The notes under the pieces were generated by a model. It had not been told where the DNA came from. It saw only the letters and a program-made list of their open reading frames with translations, and made no database searches. Both the position numbers and the translations under genes were made by a program. Of a stretch of DNA of 33,015 bases, positions 10,101-20,600 are shown one piece after another. Each line of letters opens with the position of its first letter. The stretch's first letter is position 1. The stretch comes from a virus: IMG/VR virus record IMGVR_UViG_3300047562_003538, positions 1 through 33,015 of that record. The stretch is one strand, 5' to 3'.

Positions 10101-13100
10101 ATCTACGCTACTATCATTGGCATCTTCGGAGCTTGTTGTAAATCTAATTGTCTTGATACCTGTGGAAAAGTTTAATTCTTCTGCATCCTCACCAGTTTCA
10201 TATGAAACACTATTCAAATCACCTGTCCAAACAGTATTTTGAAGAGGTGCTTTACCTGCAGGGAAAATGAGCAAACCACTAGCATCACCATTTACATCTG
10301 TTTTAATAGCAGACCCATCAGCATTTACCCCAAATGGTTGCAGTGAGTTGCCAGCAATACCCGTAAATCTAGTATCTTGACAAACCCATCTGGCAACATT
10401 TCTGCCATCAATAAATGCATAGAATTTAGTATTTGGTTTTAATCTACGAAGAGTAAACTTAATCGCTTTAGACCTTGCAAACAACTGAAGTGAAGACGCA
10501 ACAGTGGTTTGTCCAGTTGTTGTAGTTGTAATACCTTTACCAACTTCATTATTCTGAGGACTTACATTGGAAGAAGTTGAAATAGTTGCTGCAACAACAT
10601 TTGCTTCTGTATTGGATGTGATATCGTTAAGTGAGCTGATGTTAAAGAAAGACCTATTTGTGCCAATCCAGTTAGTAATATAGAAATTGTTTAGACTTGC
10701 GTAACCTTCTCTTGCATCTGATTTATTTACAAATACAGAGAATACCTTAGTATCATTATTTAAAATTGTGGGAGACTGAGTGTTATCATACCAATGGTCA
10801 ATTGAAGGACTGATTGAAGCATCACCAACATACTGGACAACTACGAATGGATTTGGATTAATTTTACCATCTTGTGTTGCAAATTTATTTGAAATAAACT
10901 CTTGCTTTCCATATGGGAGAGTTAATAGGTTGCCAGTCTTTTGGTAACCATCAATAGATCTTGCCTGATTAGTTGTAACTACTTCTCTTAACCCATATGA
11001 ATTCTCTACAGTTGGAGCAGTCAAGATAGATTGCTGGGTATCAATAGAGCACTTATAATCTAGTGACTTAAGATTACCAACACCATGATTCTCGAAATTA
11101 TCTACAATAATACCAGACTTAAATCTATCGAGACCAATATCATCTTTGATTTGAGTATTAAATGTCTGTTGCTCAAGAATACTTAATGTAGTGTAGTATT
11201 CTAGACGCTCAATGCGCTTCTCAAGTTTGCCGATATCACGCATCGTGTAACGACGATTATCAACTGGGGTTACACGAATGTCTTTAATGCTGTTGGTGTA
11301 AGCAGGAATAAAAAGATAGTATAGAGCAATCGCATCATCTGGTGATTCTGGTTTTGATGGATTGAGTGATGAGTTACCTTTCTTGACAACAAAATTGCCT
11401 TTCTTATTCAGGAAAACACCATCAATTCTATCTAGATACTGCTTGCTATTAAACCCAAATGTATACTCTAGATTTTCATCGTGTGCTGGCGTTGCTGAAG
11501 GAATACCACCAGACCCGTTGAATGAAACGGTATTATTGCTTTCTAGAAGTGACTTATTCTGGAATCCAGTAATCAAAGAGTTGACATCTACCTTGGGGCG
11601 GAAATCAACAACATCTGCTAAGAATACTCTACCAAGTGATGGTGAGTTAAAATGAGGAATGTCGGAAACTGGGACACCAGTGAGTAGATATGAATCAACT
11701 GTGGTAAAGTCTCCTTGTGAATGCTCGAAGTAATTAAAGACAATTACAATCTGACCAGCAGGAGCATCGTAACCAGGCTTCAATACAAGTCTAGCAACAT
11801 CATAGAAAGTATCTCTTTGTCCATCATCGAATGTAAATCTCTCGGTTACGTCATAACCCTCAATTACATTATTTTGGTCGTCTAGGGTAGGAGGATTGGA
11901 AACAGACCCCTCAAAGACCCTAATATCGGTGCCATAAGTGCCGAATGCATCCGCATAGGAAATAACATCTGCAGTCTTTGCGTCATAATCATATCCACGG
12001 AAAGGAATAACTTTATCACCAGAAGATACAACAACAATTCTCTTATTTCTGATAGCAGTCTTAGTTTTAGGTGATGCTTTGTCAACTTCAATAGTTGCAG
12101 TCAACTTTAACACAACGTTTGACGCAGAAGATGCGTCACTGCGGAAGATAAGATTATCTAAAGTAATAGAAACACCACCTGATGATAGTGCTGACACTTG
12201 GTCACCAGTGATATACATAACATCACCATTTTGTAAACCAGTATCAGAATTTCCTTTGTCTAATACTGTTAGTAAGAAATTGCTTTCTCTAAATTCAATA
12301 AATCTTTGTGTGCCAAACTTAAGTTGAGCAGAGAAAGTAATTTGCCCACCAGAAGTAGATGAAGTTGTGATGAAATCTCTACGAATGTAATACTTAATCT
12401 TGGTGTCATCGCTATCTTGAATCAAGCTGCTAGCAGACTTGAATCCTAATGGGAATAGGAGTGATGAATTTTCTGGATTAGTAATCTTTGTTCTCTTTCT
12501 TACAAGAGTAGCGTTGACAACATCTTCTTTTAGTGCGGTATCAAGATAAACTTGTCCTCTTACTAGTCCACTAGGAGGAGTTACAGTTTCTACAATACTT
12601 CTTCTCAAGACACCAGTAGAATCGACAAACTCAACAATGTCACCAGGAAGTAAATCTACAGTTGGATTGCCAGAGAATGCTAAACAAGTCAATACTTTCT
12701 TGCCAGCAGTCCCCTCAAAAGATGAGGCGGTTACATCTTTGCTGGTTGAGTATGATTTGTCAAATGTTTCAACGTCTGCAGTGAATTTATTGACCTCACC
12801 ATCACCAAACTCAGAGAATAAAGACTTTACACTCTCGTTTGTGTATGTTAATACAGTATTCTTGAATAAAACAGCTTTTACAACTGCTGATGTTGGTGGA
12901 GTGCCAGCATCAAAATTTACTGTAACTTGTGGAGCAGAGATATATTCATCCTTCAATGCTTTGCGATCTTTAATTTCGATATTAATAACTTTGCCACCAA
13001 CAATAATTGGTTTTACTACAGAAACATCAAAATCTTTGCCATCAATATTCAATGGTTTTGTCGAAACCTCTGAAGTTGACTGTGTATATTGAGACCCTCT

Positions 13101-15668
13101 CTTGGTTACAATGAAGTGAGAAATAGTATTGTCTTTTGCAATTCTTAAAACATTTCCAGACTCATCTACAACTGTCTCTCCAGAAATAAAAGTGCCAGAA
13201 ATTACTTTGATGTGCAGTGTATTAAATGAAGAGTAGCTAGAATCTGCAGACCCTTCAATAACTCCATAAGCACCACTGGTCCCACCAGTAATATAATTAC
13301 CCGATTTAAATCCTGTAGTAACAGGAGAATCTAAAGTTAATTTTGTGAAGAAGATTGGGTTAAAATATTCAACTTTAAAAATGGAATTGTAAATACCATT
13401 ACCAGTTGAATCTCTACCCTTAGAAATAACTTTATCGGTTTCCTGGTTAAACCCATCTCCTCTTTTTTGCAGAGAAATGTTTTTGGGTTTACAAATACCA
13501 ATAACAGGAGTAATCAATTCGCTATAATCTACGATTTCTCCGTAGGGTAGAATTTTATTTCCTTCTGAAATTGGTACCACCAATTCGATATTGCCAGATG
13601 CAGAAGATTGTGGATCCGCAGCTAATTCATATTCAAAATACTTAGATGTTACGTTGCTTAAAACAGTAGCACTTGTAGCATTATAAGTGGATGGAATAGC
13701 ACCTGAAATTGAAATAGTATTACCAGCAACCAAACCATGATCTGTTACTGTGGTTACTTTTGCAATATACTTATTAACACCATTTTCTACGCGCAATTCA
13801 TACTGCAAATCCGAAACTTGGATATTGACTCCACTCGCTTGCCAGTAATAATTTTGTGCTCTGAAGTCACCATCATCAGTAGCACTGCCAGTTGTGCGAG
13901 TAAATAATTGTCTTCTTTTTACTTCTGCTCCAGAAGAATTTCCTAATGCTTCTGGCACAAAATCTGAATTGTCAAATTCCAAGAATTTTGATTCTAAATC
14001 TCTTTTGTTTCCTAATACAGTTAATTCTAGATAAATTTCTCCGCCAATATCATCTGGTCTTGTTAATTGTGAGAATCCAATAACATCAACATAATCGATT
14101 GCTGTCCCAGCGAGAGTATCTGCTAAATCTGAGACATACCATAACTTAGTGCCTAAAATTGCACTGTAATCATTTGCAGGAGACTTTGCTTTAACATAGA
14201 TAGTTTTTACAGCATAATCATGAATTAGATTTGTTTTAGTTGCAGACTTAAGTGGTAAACCTCTTCTACCAACCGTTTTTCTGGTGCCTGAATCACCGTT
14301 ATATCCCAGATAACCATCATTGAATAATCTAGAAAAATAAATCGTTGGATATGATGATAGTTGCTGACCCTCAGAGTTTAAAGGAATAGTGCCATAAACA
14401 TTAGTGACACTAAATGAGGGCACTCCATAAGTTTTAATTCTATTATTTTCTTTGATTAAAACATCTCTTGCTTTATCAACTTCAAGAAACTTAGTTTCTT
14501 TGTTGACAATCTCGTAACCTCTGACATATGCTTTGCCAGCACCCATACCAGAAACTAATTTCGCCTCAGCATCTTCTTGAGATAAACCTTGTGGTCCAAC
14601 TGTGCCATCGACTCTAGTTGGATACAATCCTTGATTCCCAGGTCTTTGCCAATATTCTCTCAATTCAATTGGGAAGTTATCTACAACGTAGTCACCAGAT
14701 TCATCATATGTTCTTCTAGCAAGAGTATCTTCTAGTACGTTATATTCTTTCTTGTTAACTTTCTTTTGAATTACACCTAATCTGAGATTCAACAATTCAA
14801 TAAAGTTATCGCCAGTATCGGCAGTTAAATCTACTGCCTTTAGATTTAAATTAATTTGTAGTCTATGTGCGCCAGGAGCTGAAAAGTTTGATGACCCTCT
14901 AGCATTATCATATAGGGTAATATCTTTTTCTGGTGTAACTAATTCTTCTTCGATTTCAAAACCAACTTTCAAAGATGGTTGAGAATAATACTTGTCAACA
15001 ACTAGTAGGCTCTCATTGCACTGCACAAAGAATCCATTGACAAAGTAAATACCTGTTTCTACTTTAACAGCAGAAGCGTATCCCATTGCTGGACTATCAA
15101 TGAGAGTTGCTTCTAAAGTATCTGGATTGATACTTGTGACAGAAGATGGTAATGAGCTGCCATCTGTGCCCACAGTTAAAATTGGACTACTTGGAATATT
15201 TGCTTCTAACTCTTCTCCCTGTCTGAATTTTGCCTCACTATCATCACCACCACTGATATAGTTGACAAAGATAGTATCAGATTCAGTTTCAGAACCATAT
15301 GCTGCTTCGACAACAATGCCCTGTACACCAGAAGTTAATCCAGTTAGGGTAACACCGATGAGGTCTTTGATATCATATTTGTTGAATACAATTTCCCCAC
15401 CAACATTTTCAGCAACTTCGGAAACAGAGGCAAGTTTTACATAGTTTAGTCTATTGTTAAATGAGACTTCACCAGGAATAACCTGTTGCCCCTGTTTGAA
15501 TTGATATTTTCCAAATTGCTCAATCTGATTCTGTAGAATAGATTGTAATGTGGTTAATTCCCTAGACTGAATAGAGTATCCTGGTCTAAAAAGGACTTTG
15601 TAGAAATTTTTAGACGCATCAAAATCGTCATTATACTCTTTGGTATTTAAGTTTGTATTTTGTGGCAT
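7161..15668 (-). CDS. Giant virion structural protein, DUF4815-type, 2835 aa
   Basis: It lies directly after gp8, where T4 has gp9 and gp10, and is probably a baseplate or tail-fibre network protein. The N-terminus (VLFRPGYSIQSRELTTLQSI, then LQNQIEQFGKYQF and QQVIPGEVSF) is the pattern I associate with the DUF4815 family of cyanophage structural proteins. A helical hairpin at about 1476-1500 (KLEKRIERLEYYTTL) is followed by GLDRFKSGIIVDNF. Around 1910-2250 is a beta-rich module with GGCFVTDIDLYFAQKSE and FTFDHPVYLQNNTDYSLSIE, resembling phage carbohydrate-binding-like domains. Many GE/TSG..G repeat units lie between. There is no Cys-rich, signal or membrane segment. The gene starts 38 bases after gp8 and shares its TGA with the next ATG. 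Recognition as structural is firm; the exact baseplate role is unknown. Confidence 0.8.
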   Translation of the reverse strand: MPQNTNLNTKEYNDDFDASKNFYKVLFRPGYSIQSRELTTLQSILQNQIEQFGKYQFKQGQQVIPGEVSFNNRLNYVKLASVSEVAENVGGEIVFNKYDIKDLIGVTLTGLTSGVQGIVVEAAYGSETESDTIFVNYISGGDDSEAKFRQGEELEANIPSSPILTVGTDGSSLPSSVTSINPDTLEATLIDSPAMGYASAVKVETGIYFVNGFFVQCNESLLVVDKYYSQPSLKVGFEIEEELVTPEKDITLYDNARGSSNFSAPGAHRLQINLNLKAVDLTADTGDNFIELLNLRLGVIQKKVNKKEYNVLEDTLARRTYDESGDYVVDNFPIELREYWQRPGNQGLYPTRVDGTVGPQGLSQEDAEAKLVSGMGAGKAYVRGYEIVNKETKFLEVDKARDVLIKENNRIKTYGVPSFSVTNVYGTIPLNSEGQQLSSYPTIYFSRLFNDGYLGYNGDSGTRKTVGRRGLPLKSATKTNLIHDYAVKTIYVKAKSPANDYSAILGTKLWYVSDLADTLAGTAIDYVDVIGFSQLTRPDDIGGEIYLELTVLGNKRDLESKFLEFDNSDFVPEALGNSSGAEVKRRQLFTRTTGSATDDGDFRAQNYYWQASGVNIQVSDLQYELRVENGVNKYIAKVTTVTDHGLVAGNTISISGAIPSTYNATSATVLSNVTSKYFEYELAADPQSSASGNIELVVPISEGNKILPYGEIVDYSELITPVIGICKPKNISLQKRGDGFNQETDKVISKGRDSTGNGIYNSIFKVEYFNPIFFTKLTLDSPVTTGFKSGNYITGGTSGAYGVIEGSADSSYSSFNTLHIKVISGTFISGETVVDESGNVLRIAKDNTISHFIVTKRGSQYTQSTSEVSTKPLNIDGKDFDVSVVKPIIVGGKVINIEIKDRKALKDEYISAPQVTVNFDAGTPPTSAVVKAVLFKNTVLTYTNESVKSLFSEFGDGEVNKFTADVETFDKSYSTSKDVTASSFEGTAGKKVLTCLAFSGNPTVDLLPGDIVEFVDSTGVLRRSIVETVTPPSGLVRGQVYLDTALKEDVVNATLVRKRTKITNPENSSLLFPLGFKSASSLIQDSDDTKIKYYIRRDFITTSSTSGGQITFSAQLKFGTQRFIEFRESNFLLTVLDKGNSDTGLQNGDVMYITGDQVSALSSGGVSITLDNLIFRSDASSASNVVLKLTATIEVDKASPKTKTAIRNKRIVVVSSGDKVIPFRGYDYDAKTADVISYADAFGTYGTDIRVFEGSVSNPPTLDDQNNVIEGYDVTERFTFDDGQRDTFYDVARLVLKPGYDAPAGQIVIVFNYFEHSQGDFTTVDSYLLTGVPVSDIPHFNSPSLGRVFLADVVDFRPKVDVNSLITGFQNKSLLESNNTVSFNGSGGIPSATPAHDENLEYTFGFNSKQYLDRIDGVFLNKKGNFVVKKGNSSLNPSKPESPDDAIALYYLFIPAYTNSIKDIRVTPVDNRRYTMRDIGKLEKRIERLEYYTTLSILEQQTFNTQIKDDIGLDRFKSGIIVDNFENHGVGNLKSLDYKCSIDTQQSILTAPTVENSYGLREVVTTNQARSIDGYQKTGNLLTLPYGKQEFISNKFATQDGKINPNPFVVVQYVGDASISPSIDHWYDNTQSPTILNNDTKVFSVFVNKSDAREGYASLNNFYITNWIGTNRSFFNISSLNDITSNTEANVVAATISTSSNVSPQNNEVGKGITTTTTGQTTVASSLQLFARSKAIKFTLRRLKPNTKFYAFIDGRNVARWVCQDTRFTGIAGNSLQPFGVNADGSAIKTDVNGDASGLLIFPAGKAPLQNTVWTGDLNSVSYETGEDAEELNFSTGIKTIRFTTSSEDANDSSVDSFAECKYYCTGTFPNQPASIISTIPAFLKASEGIQFIDNASTQAKPSPLSQTFRVENMEGGCFVTDIDLYFAQKSETLPIRVYLTDTTSGKPGTYVVPGTEVVKASNTYLRIYASGTLNLTIGESISGTTSGVKGVVKEVVDQNGNKLLPTLQNTVSLNSDQVYTLVLSNYTSLSGTAFQQNEVLSVPSLTEFNTLNNTTLTVTIAKDSGKIVALKVTDYGEGYDSATLVIQSPQLPGGSAATANVYISNGEVFDTDILLEGSGYTEAPSVILRPNGSISREAIIEPVLEIDTPAVRMGVSVDPQDGQTLDSVSPTRFTFDHPVYLQNNTDYSLSIETDSTDYRVWSSRLGETDISTSQVITQQPLLGSVYRSQNVDAWTEDLSQDIKFTMHRAVFVTGTPANIRLTNENLGYELLENNPIQVDSSSNDSADSLLFRNNNRIMRVMHKNCGFEDSGNSYVTFRQVDDVGGIEGEYLNSTLFQVTNSGLNAYNITSDLGAGSSTFGGGSKVLASYNRKYEKLYPRIGYLSFSETPFNVSVKTTNVIPQDSRGENYTSYQQSDYETTFLNEEHFFDNQKLIASKFNEVKNNIDESLIYKFTFSSNADNLSPVIDLRSSSVKVISTQVDKAEGNEVRFGRRYKLLSFYPVYKFNVTNLPVDQAGDPIIPTVDQSVTGNTSNCRGDIIKVVGSLVYVKVKNSSVFAAGETLTFGVQSFTGVAVSPDGITRVVSNFTPNTQVEVYQENLSDRFGNKIYGTIISWDDKTETLTVLEEKAPISGNYTSAASGNFARNSSNSGANQVSDIIRIGDNLWHQNIEPADQTDLNESVPGFVEVSAVDYSSGIIYTSDINSKNSTSLAKYVTKEVTLANPATTVEVRLTANMAAQDDVEVYYKVKPVNSQLVFDDIEWSPFNGTGLPDTEVIPSNEAAISGLFESQSSYKEHKYSVSDLNEFASFAVKIVMRASNPCYIPKIQDARIVAAY

Positions 15669-15706
15669 CTCTACTCAAAGTAACAGGTTAAATGATGTAA
15701 AAGATA

Positions 15707-17584
15707 TCAGAATTCAATAACTAGTTTGATATCTTCGATTTGGTCAGGAGCACGGGTGATGAGTCTTCTGTTTTCAACATAAACAATCTCACCTGTATTC
15801 TTTGCTAATTCAGGAGTAGCAAGACCAGCAGTGAAAGTAAGACCCAATAGTGGTAGCACAGCACCACCTGTTGAATAACCTGTTTCTACAGCGCCTTCAA
15901 TCAACGAAGTTTGACCTTGTACAAGTCTTGCAGCATCCGAAACAAATGCTCTTACAACACCATTATCAGTATGTAGGTCAGAGCTTTGGAAATACTTTAG
16001 AGTACCTGAGGTTGGAGTTTGACCTGCAGGGACTTCATCCCAAACCCAAGAAACTACAGTGCCATATGCAAATTCGTTAGCAGCAACTTCTTGCTTAACA
16101 ACTTCATCTGGTTGGAATGAACCATTAACATTATTCAACTTGAGAGCGTAAATGGCGCTAATTGTATCTTGAGTTGCAAAATCTGTAGATGGAGCAGGAA
16201 GTCTAGGATTCTTAATAATACCAATTCTGCGGAAATCGTTGTCTACAGGGAAGTCACCAGAACCTTCTGCATAGGTTAAACGAATATTTGCCATGATTCT
16301 CTTGGCGAGAAGCTCAGTGATTGGGTCTGCGCCATGACCACCTTTTGGTGGGACAATAATTTCTACATCGCCAGAAGCATTTGCTGCAACAGTGAATGGT
16401 GATGTTAAGTCAGGATTCTCAAAAAGGAATCCATCTTTTAGAAGGACACTTGCGTAAGTATAACCACTGCCACTAATGTTAACTCTAGCACCAGTATTAT
16501 CAACTAGATATGCATTACTAATTTGACCATTTGAATTTGTTTCAATCCTTAGTCTACCGTTTGCACCATCACCTTTGATTTCAGTATACATAACCTCACT
16601 CTGAGGGAGGTTGTTGCCTTTGCTTCTAATAACAATTGAAGTGATACTTCCTGCTTGTGTTGCTGCTAATGCAGTAACAGTTGCATCTTCGACAATTGGC
16701 ATGAAATCTGTTGAAAGGAATCTCAACACATCATTTGTTGGGATGGTATATAGATATTTCCAAACATAACCATTTGTTACATCAGGAAATTCGGTGAAAA
16801 TACCAGTTGCTGAATCATAAACACCTTCACCAGTAGGACCAGGATTTCTCTTTGGCTCTAATGATGCATTGATGCCAGATGGATTATCTACTGATGCACC
16901 ATTAGAAAGACATTTAAATACTTCATAGTTGTTATTAATAACATAGTATTGTGCATTAGCAAGAGACTCGGCGGGAGTTAAACTACCAGCACCATCAGGG
17001 TCAACTTGTGCTGCTCTAGCATAAGAGTAGTCAGGTCTCCACATGTCAAACTTTGGATTGACAGTTGGATTCCAATTGAATCTTCTTACGACTGCTCTTA
17101 CTTGGTCACTACCAATTCTCTTTAGAGCAATCATGTCATCATGAATACTCTTTTCTTCTTCGTCGTTATCTGCTGGTCTTAGAGGAATCTCGTCAGTAGC
17201 ATATCTGTAAACCGCCGCATATGCAGTAGAATTAGAAGAATTTCCTCTAATCTGACTACCAATACCAGGGACTGCAGAAATATTTGGGAAAACACCTGAC
17301 AAAAGAAGACTGTTGGGGTAAACTGCTTCTACAGTTGCTCGGAATGAAGAAGTCTGTAAAGTAACGCCACTGCCAGTGACATAGATTTGCTCTCCAACTG
17401 AGAAACTGCCGACAGCAGAATAAATCTCTAAATATGCATTCCACTTTTGGGGACGACCTACAAAGAAGTAGGATTTTGTTCTTTCGTCAGAAGTTGCTTC
17501 AGTGCCTGTAGCGCCTTCGGATAAAGATTCCAAAAATTGCTTAGCATTAAAGATTCTGAATTTTTCAGAAATGATGGCGGCCAT
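15707..17584 (-). CDS. gp8: Baseplate wedge subunit gp8
   Basis: In T4, gp8 binds gp7 and gp10 in each baseplate wedge. The protein here follows T4 gp8 along its length: SEKFRIFNAKQFLESL then YFFVGRPQKW at the start (T4 SKFRTEKMLNFY, FGRSEPW), RAVVRRFNW, YYVINNNYEVFKCL, GYVWKYLYTIP (T4 GYVWEYLFEIP), FRRIGIIKNP (T4 FRQISIITNP), and the C-terminus GEIVYVENRRLITRAPDQIE (T4 GEMIYMENRPPIIMAMDQTE). T4 gp8 is 334 aa; this one is 625, with added beta segments at about 50-120, 310-400 and 490-570. AAGGG precedes the ATG by six bases. A doubled late promoter lies at 17623-17636, so gp8 starts its own late transcript, which continues into the 2835-aa gene. Confidence 0.92.
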   Translation of the reverse strand: MAAIISEKFRIFNAKQFLESLSEGATGTEATSDERTKSYFFVGRPQKWNAYLEIYSAVGSFSVGEQIYVTGSGVTLQTSSFRATVEAVYPNSLLLSGVFPNISAVPGIGSQIRGNSSNSTAYAAVYRYATDEIPLRPADNDEEEKSIHDDMIALKRIGSDQVRAVVRRFNWNPTVNPKFDMWRPDYSYARAAQVDPDGAGSLTPAESLANAQYYVINNNYEVFKCLSNGASVDNPSGINASLEPKRNPGPTGEGVYDSATGIFTEFPDVTNGYVWKYLYTIPTNDVLRFLSTDFMPIVEDATVTALAATQAGSITSIVIRSKGNNLPQSEVMYTEIKGDGANGRLRIETNSNGQISNAYLVDNTGARVNISGSGYTYASVLLKDGFLFENPDLTSPFTVAANASGDVEIIVPPKGGHGADPITELLAKRIMANIRLTYAEGSGDFPVDNDFRRIGIIKNPRLPAPSTDFATQDTISAIYALKLNNVNGSFQPDEVVKQEVAANEFAYGTVVSWVWDEVPAGQTPTSGTLKYFQSSDLHTDNGVVRAFVSDAARLVQGQTSLIEGAVETGYSTGGAVLPLLGLTFTAGLATPELAKNTGEIVYVENRRLITRAPDQIEDIKLVIEF

Positions 17585-17622
17585 AGTTTTCCCTTATTGT
17601 ATTATTTCTGTTAATTCCGAGT

Positions 17623-17636
17623 TATTTATATTTATA
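17623..17636 (-). promoter_or_regulatory. Two overlapping late promoter boxes before gp8
   Basis: The minus strand holds TATAAATATAAATA, which is two exact TATAAATA boxes offset by six bases. Predicted starts are near 17623 and 17617, giving leaders of about 33-39 bases before ATG 17584. It is intergenic, between the gp7-like stop and gp8. Confidence 0.75.
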
Positions 17637-17640
17637 CTGT

Positions 17641-20600
17641 TTAAACCAAACTTCTCAAGTAGTCACCAGCATTGTGAGCGACTCCTCTAGTCATAGAGTA
17701 TTCGTAAACTTCACTGATGCTATTATCAATTACAAAGAATTTATCTCCTTGTGGTTGGACATAAATGCCATGTGGGTTTGTCAAATTGCCAGAAAGAATT
17801 CTATTGCCAGTATATGAAGCAGTAGTGATATCCCATGCAGTGGCCATAGTGTATTCATAAACAGTATCATTTTGTGTGCCAACGACAAAGAATTTGCTTC
17901 CGTCAGGTTTGAAGTCAATACCAAGAGGGAAATCATCTTCATTGTCAACATTAAATGATACATTATCATATACAGATGAAGAAATATCCCAAGGTGTTGA
18001 CATGGTGTATTTAAATACTTCCCTAGCATTATCAATGCCACCACCAAGGACGAATAACGTCACGCCGTCAGATTTGATATAAAGTTGCGTTGGAGCTTGG
18101 TCAACACCTGTATTTACATCAAAGCTATTGTTTGAGTATGAAGCAGTAGAAATATCCCATGGTGTTGTTAATGTATACTGATAGATTCTTTGGTTTGCAG
18201 GTGCTGCGAATGATACAGAGCTATTGCCGCTTACATACATTTCAGTGCCATCTGGTTTAAAGAATAAACCCTGAGGATTAAATTCTTCCGAAACAATACT
18301 GAAAGTATTAGCAAATACTGCAGATGTAATATCCCATGATACTGCCAAATTGTATTGATGGACAGAATCTGATGCAGTGCCAACAATATACATGTAATTT
18401 CCATCTGGAGAAATGTAAATGTCTCTAGGACCAGAAACTGCTTCCTGAGCAGATACATTAAAAGTAACACCAAGATGAGATGCAGAATTGATATCCCATG
18501 CTCCAATATTATTATTAAATCCTCTCCTAACGCCAGTGAATCTATCACTTAGTTTACCATCATATGTTACAACTTCACCATTAATCAATAGTTTGCCTGA
18601 TGATGGGAATCTATCGGTGCTTGGGACATAAACTGTAGTATCAGTATCAGATAAAGAAGAATCAAGAATTGCACCATATTCATTGATTGTTGGCCAAGTC
18701 AATTGCCAATTAGCACCATTTGCTCCTAGTGATGACTCGCTTCTGTCAGCAAAATCTCCAATCGTAATGGTTGGATAATAGATTTCTATCTCCTGTAAGG
18801 TATTCTGTTGACTAATTGATTGACCTGCATATGATGCAACACCCAAATCTAGACTAAACTTGATATTTTCATATACAGAGAATCTATTACCAAGTTGTCC
18901 AAACTCATACTTATCTACATCTACACCACTGCTGTATACATCACATGTGCCGAAATCTGCAAATACGGTAATAAGTTTCGTAACAGTAGAGCTAGATTCA
19001 ACATTGATTGGTTGGACAATAGTTGACTTTCTGTTATATGAAATACTTACAATACTGTTAACGTCTGCAACAGCAGCATCAAGAATAGATACAATTTCTC
19101 TTTGCGCTTCAACAATTGAAGCATCTTTTACTGCTGGAGTGACAATGATTGTGGGATTTGTAGAATCGTATCTTACTTTAGTAGCGATTGTTGCAGTGTA
19201 ATCAGGTACTGCTTTAGACCCAATATCAAGTAAGAATTGCGTAGTAACAGTAAAGAATGCATTAATTGTTGGTTGTAGGAATAAATCTGTCCTACTTTCG
19301 ACTACTCTATCTGGAGACCTAAGAATATTATATCCTCTGGTGATGTAAACTTTAGGTGGAGCAGAATAACCACTACCAGCATTTGTTAAAACTACATCAA
19401 TAATTTCGCCACGGTCCATCACCACAAAACCAGCAGCGCCGCCGCCTGTTACTGGTCCAGTAATATTTCCATATTCATCTCTAGGGGGTTGTGGCACAAA
19501 AACTAATTTTGGTGTATCACTATAACCAAAGGCATTTGGTTGGATATTGATTGGATTTGTAACCAATACAGATTGATTGGGGTTTGTGGCAGTAATATAT
19601 TCTCCACTTCTCAATAAAACTTTGTTTGTAATATCTAAGAATACTAAACCACTTCTAGTAGTTACTACTTTTGGAATAATAATTCCTTTAGAAACTACAT
19701 ATGCATATTCTGCATAATTTCTTTGATTCCAGGTAATAGAAGTTACTTTACCTTCTGTTAACTGTGCTAAAACACTTAAACCAATGCCATCAATTTGACC
19801 ATTGTAATCAGTAACACCTACCTGACCCCAATGATTATCCTTAATTAAATCTTGTCTCCTATGTCCAAGTTTTTTGAGAATTTCTGGGACTAAAAGGACT
19901 TCGCGGTAATCTTTTTCTCCATCTACCTTAATTTTATCTCCAACATTAATATTATTTTTATAAGTAGGACTTAACTCAGTGCCGAACATCCATCCTGCTT
20001 TAGTTTTGAAGACTTCTTGATTTCTCTCGTCATCTTCAATATAATCAGTTATAGAAACAATATTAGTAGGATTGATTGTGAATTCACTTACAGATTTTTT
20101 GTATGATGTAAGTTTGATTGGATATTGTGTATCAAATTTAAAATTTTGTTGCCTAAAAATAATTCTTAGGGTAGGATTGCCTTGACCATCAGTGCTAGCA
20201 TAAGCATTTAAAATTTCACCAACAGCAGTCCATTCGGAGAAAGAATTGCCTTGATAAACAGTATTATATTCTAATAATTGCTCATTGCTGATAATGGCAT
20301 CTGAAACTAAATCAATCCTATTAAAGAATTTATTATTTTCAAAATTATAGAAAGTTAGTTTTCTTTCAGTTTCTCTGCCATACAAATAGAGAATATTAAT
20401 AATTTGTCCTGGTCTTGGTGGTTCTGCAAATGTAATTTGAGATCCAGTTACACTATAAGCACGATTTCTAATCTGTAATACACCCTCAATGAATACAAGA
20501 ATAGTCCTATCATTGTTTACTGTGACAGTTTGATTACCAAGAACCGTCCTCATAGTGAAAGGACCTTTTCTTACACCATTATACAAATCAGTTTCTAACT

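Noticed and set aside
12637-13092. Plus-strand ORF of 151 codons inside the 2835-aa gene
   Set aside because: Antisense shadow of repeated Ser/Thr/Val codons, with no signals.
17660-18505. Tandem DNA repeat or CRISPR-like array
   Set aside because: The periodicity comes from protein repeats in frame; units differ strongly at the DNA level and there are no constant repeats or spacers.
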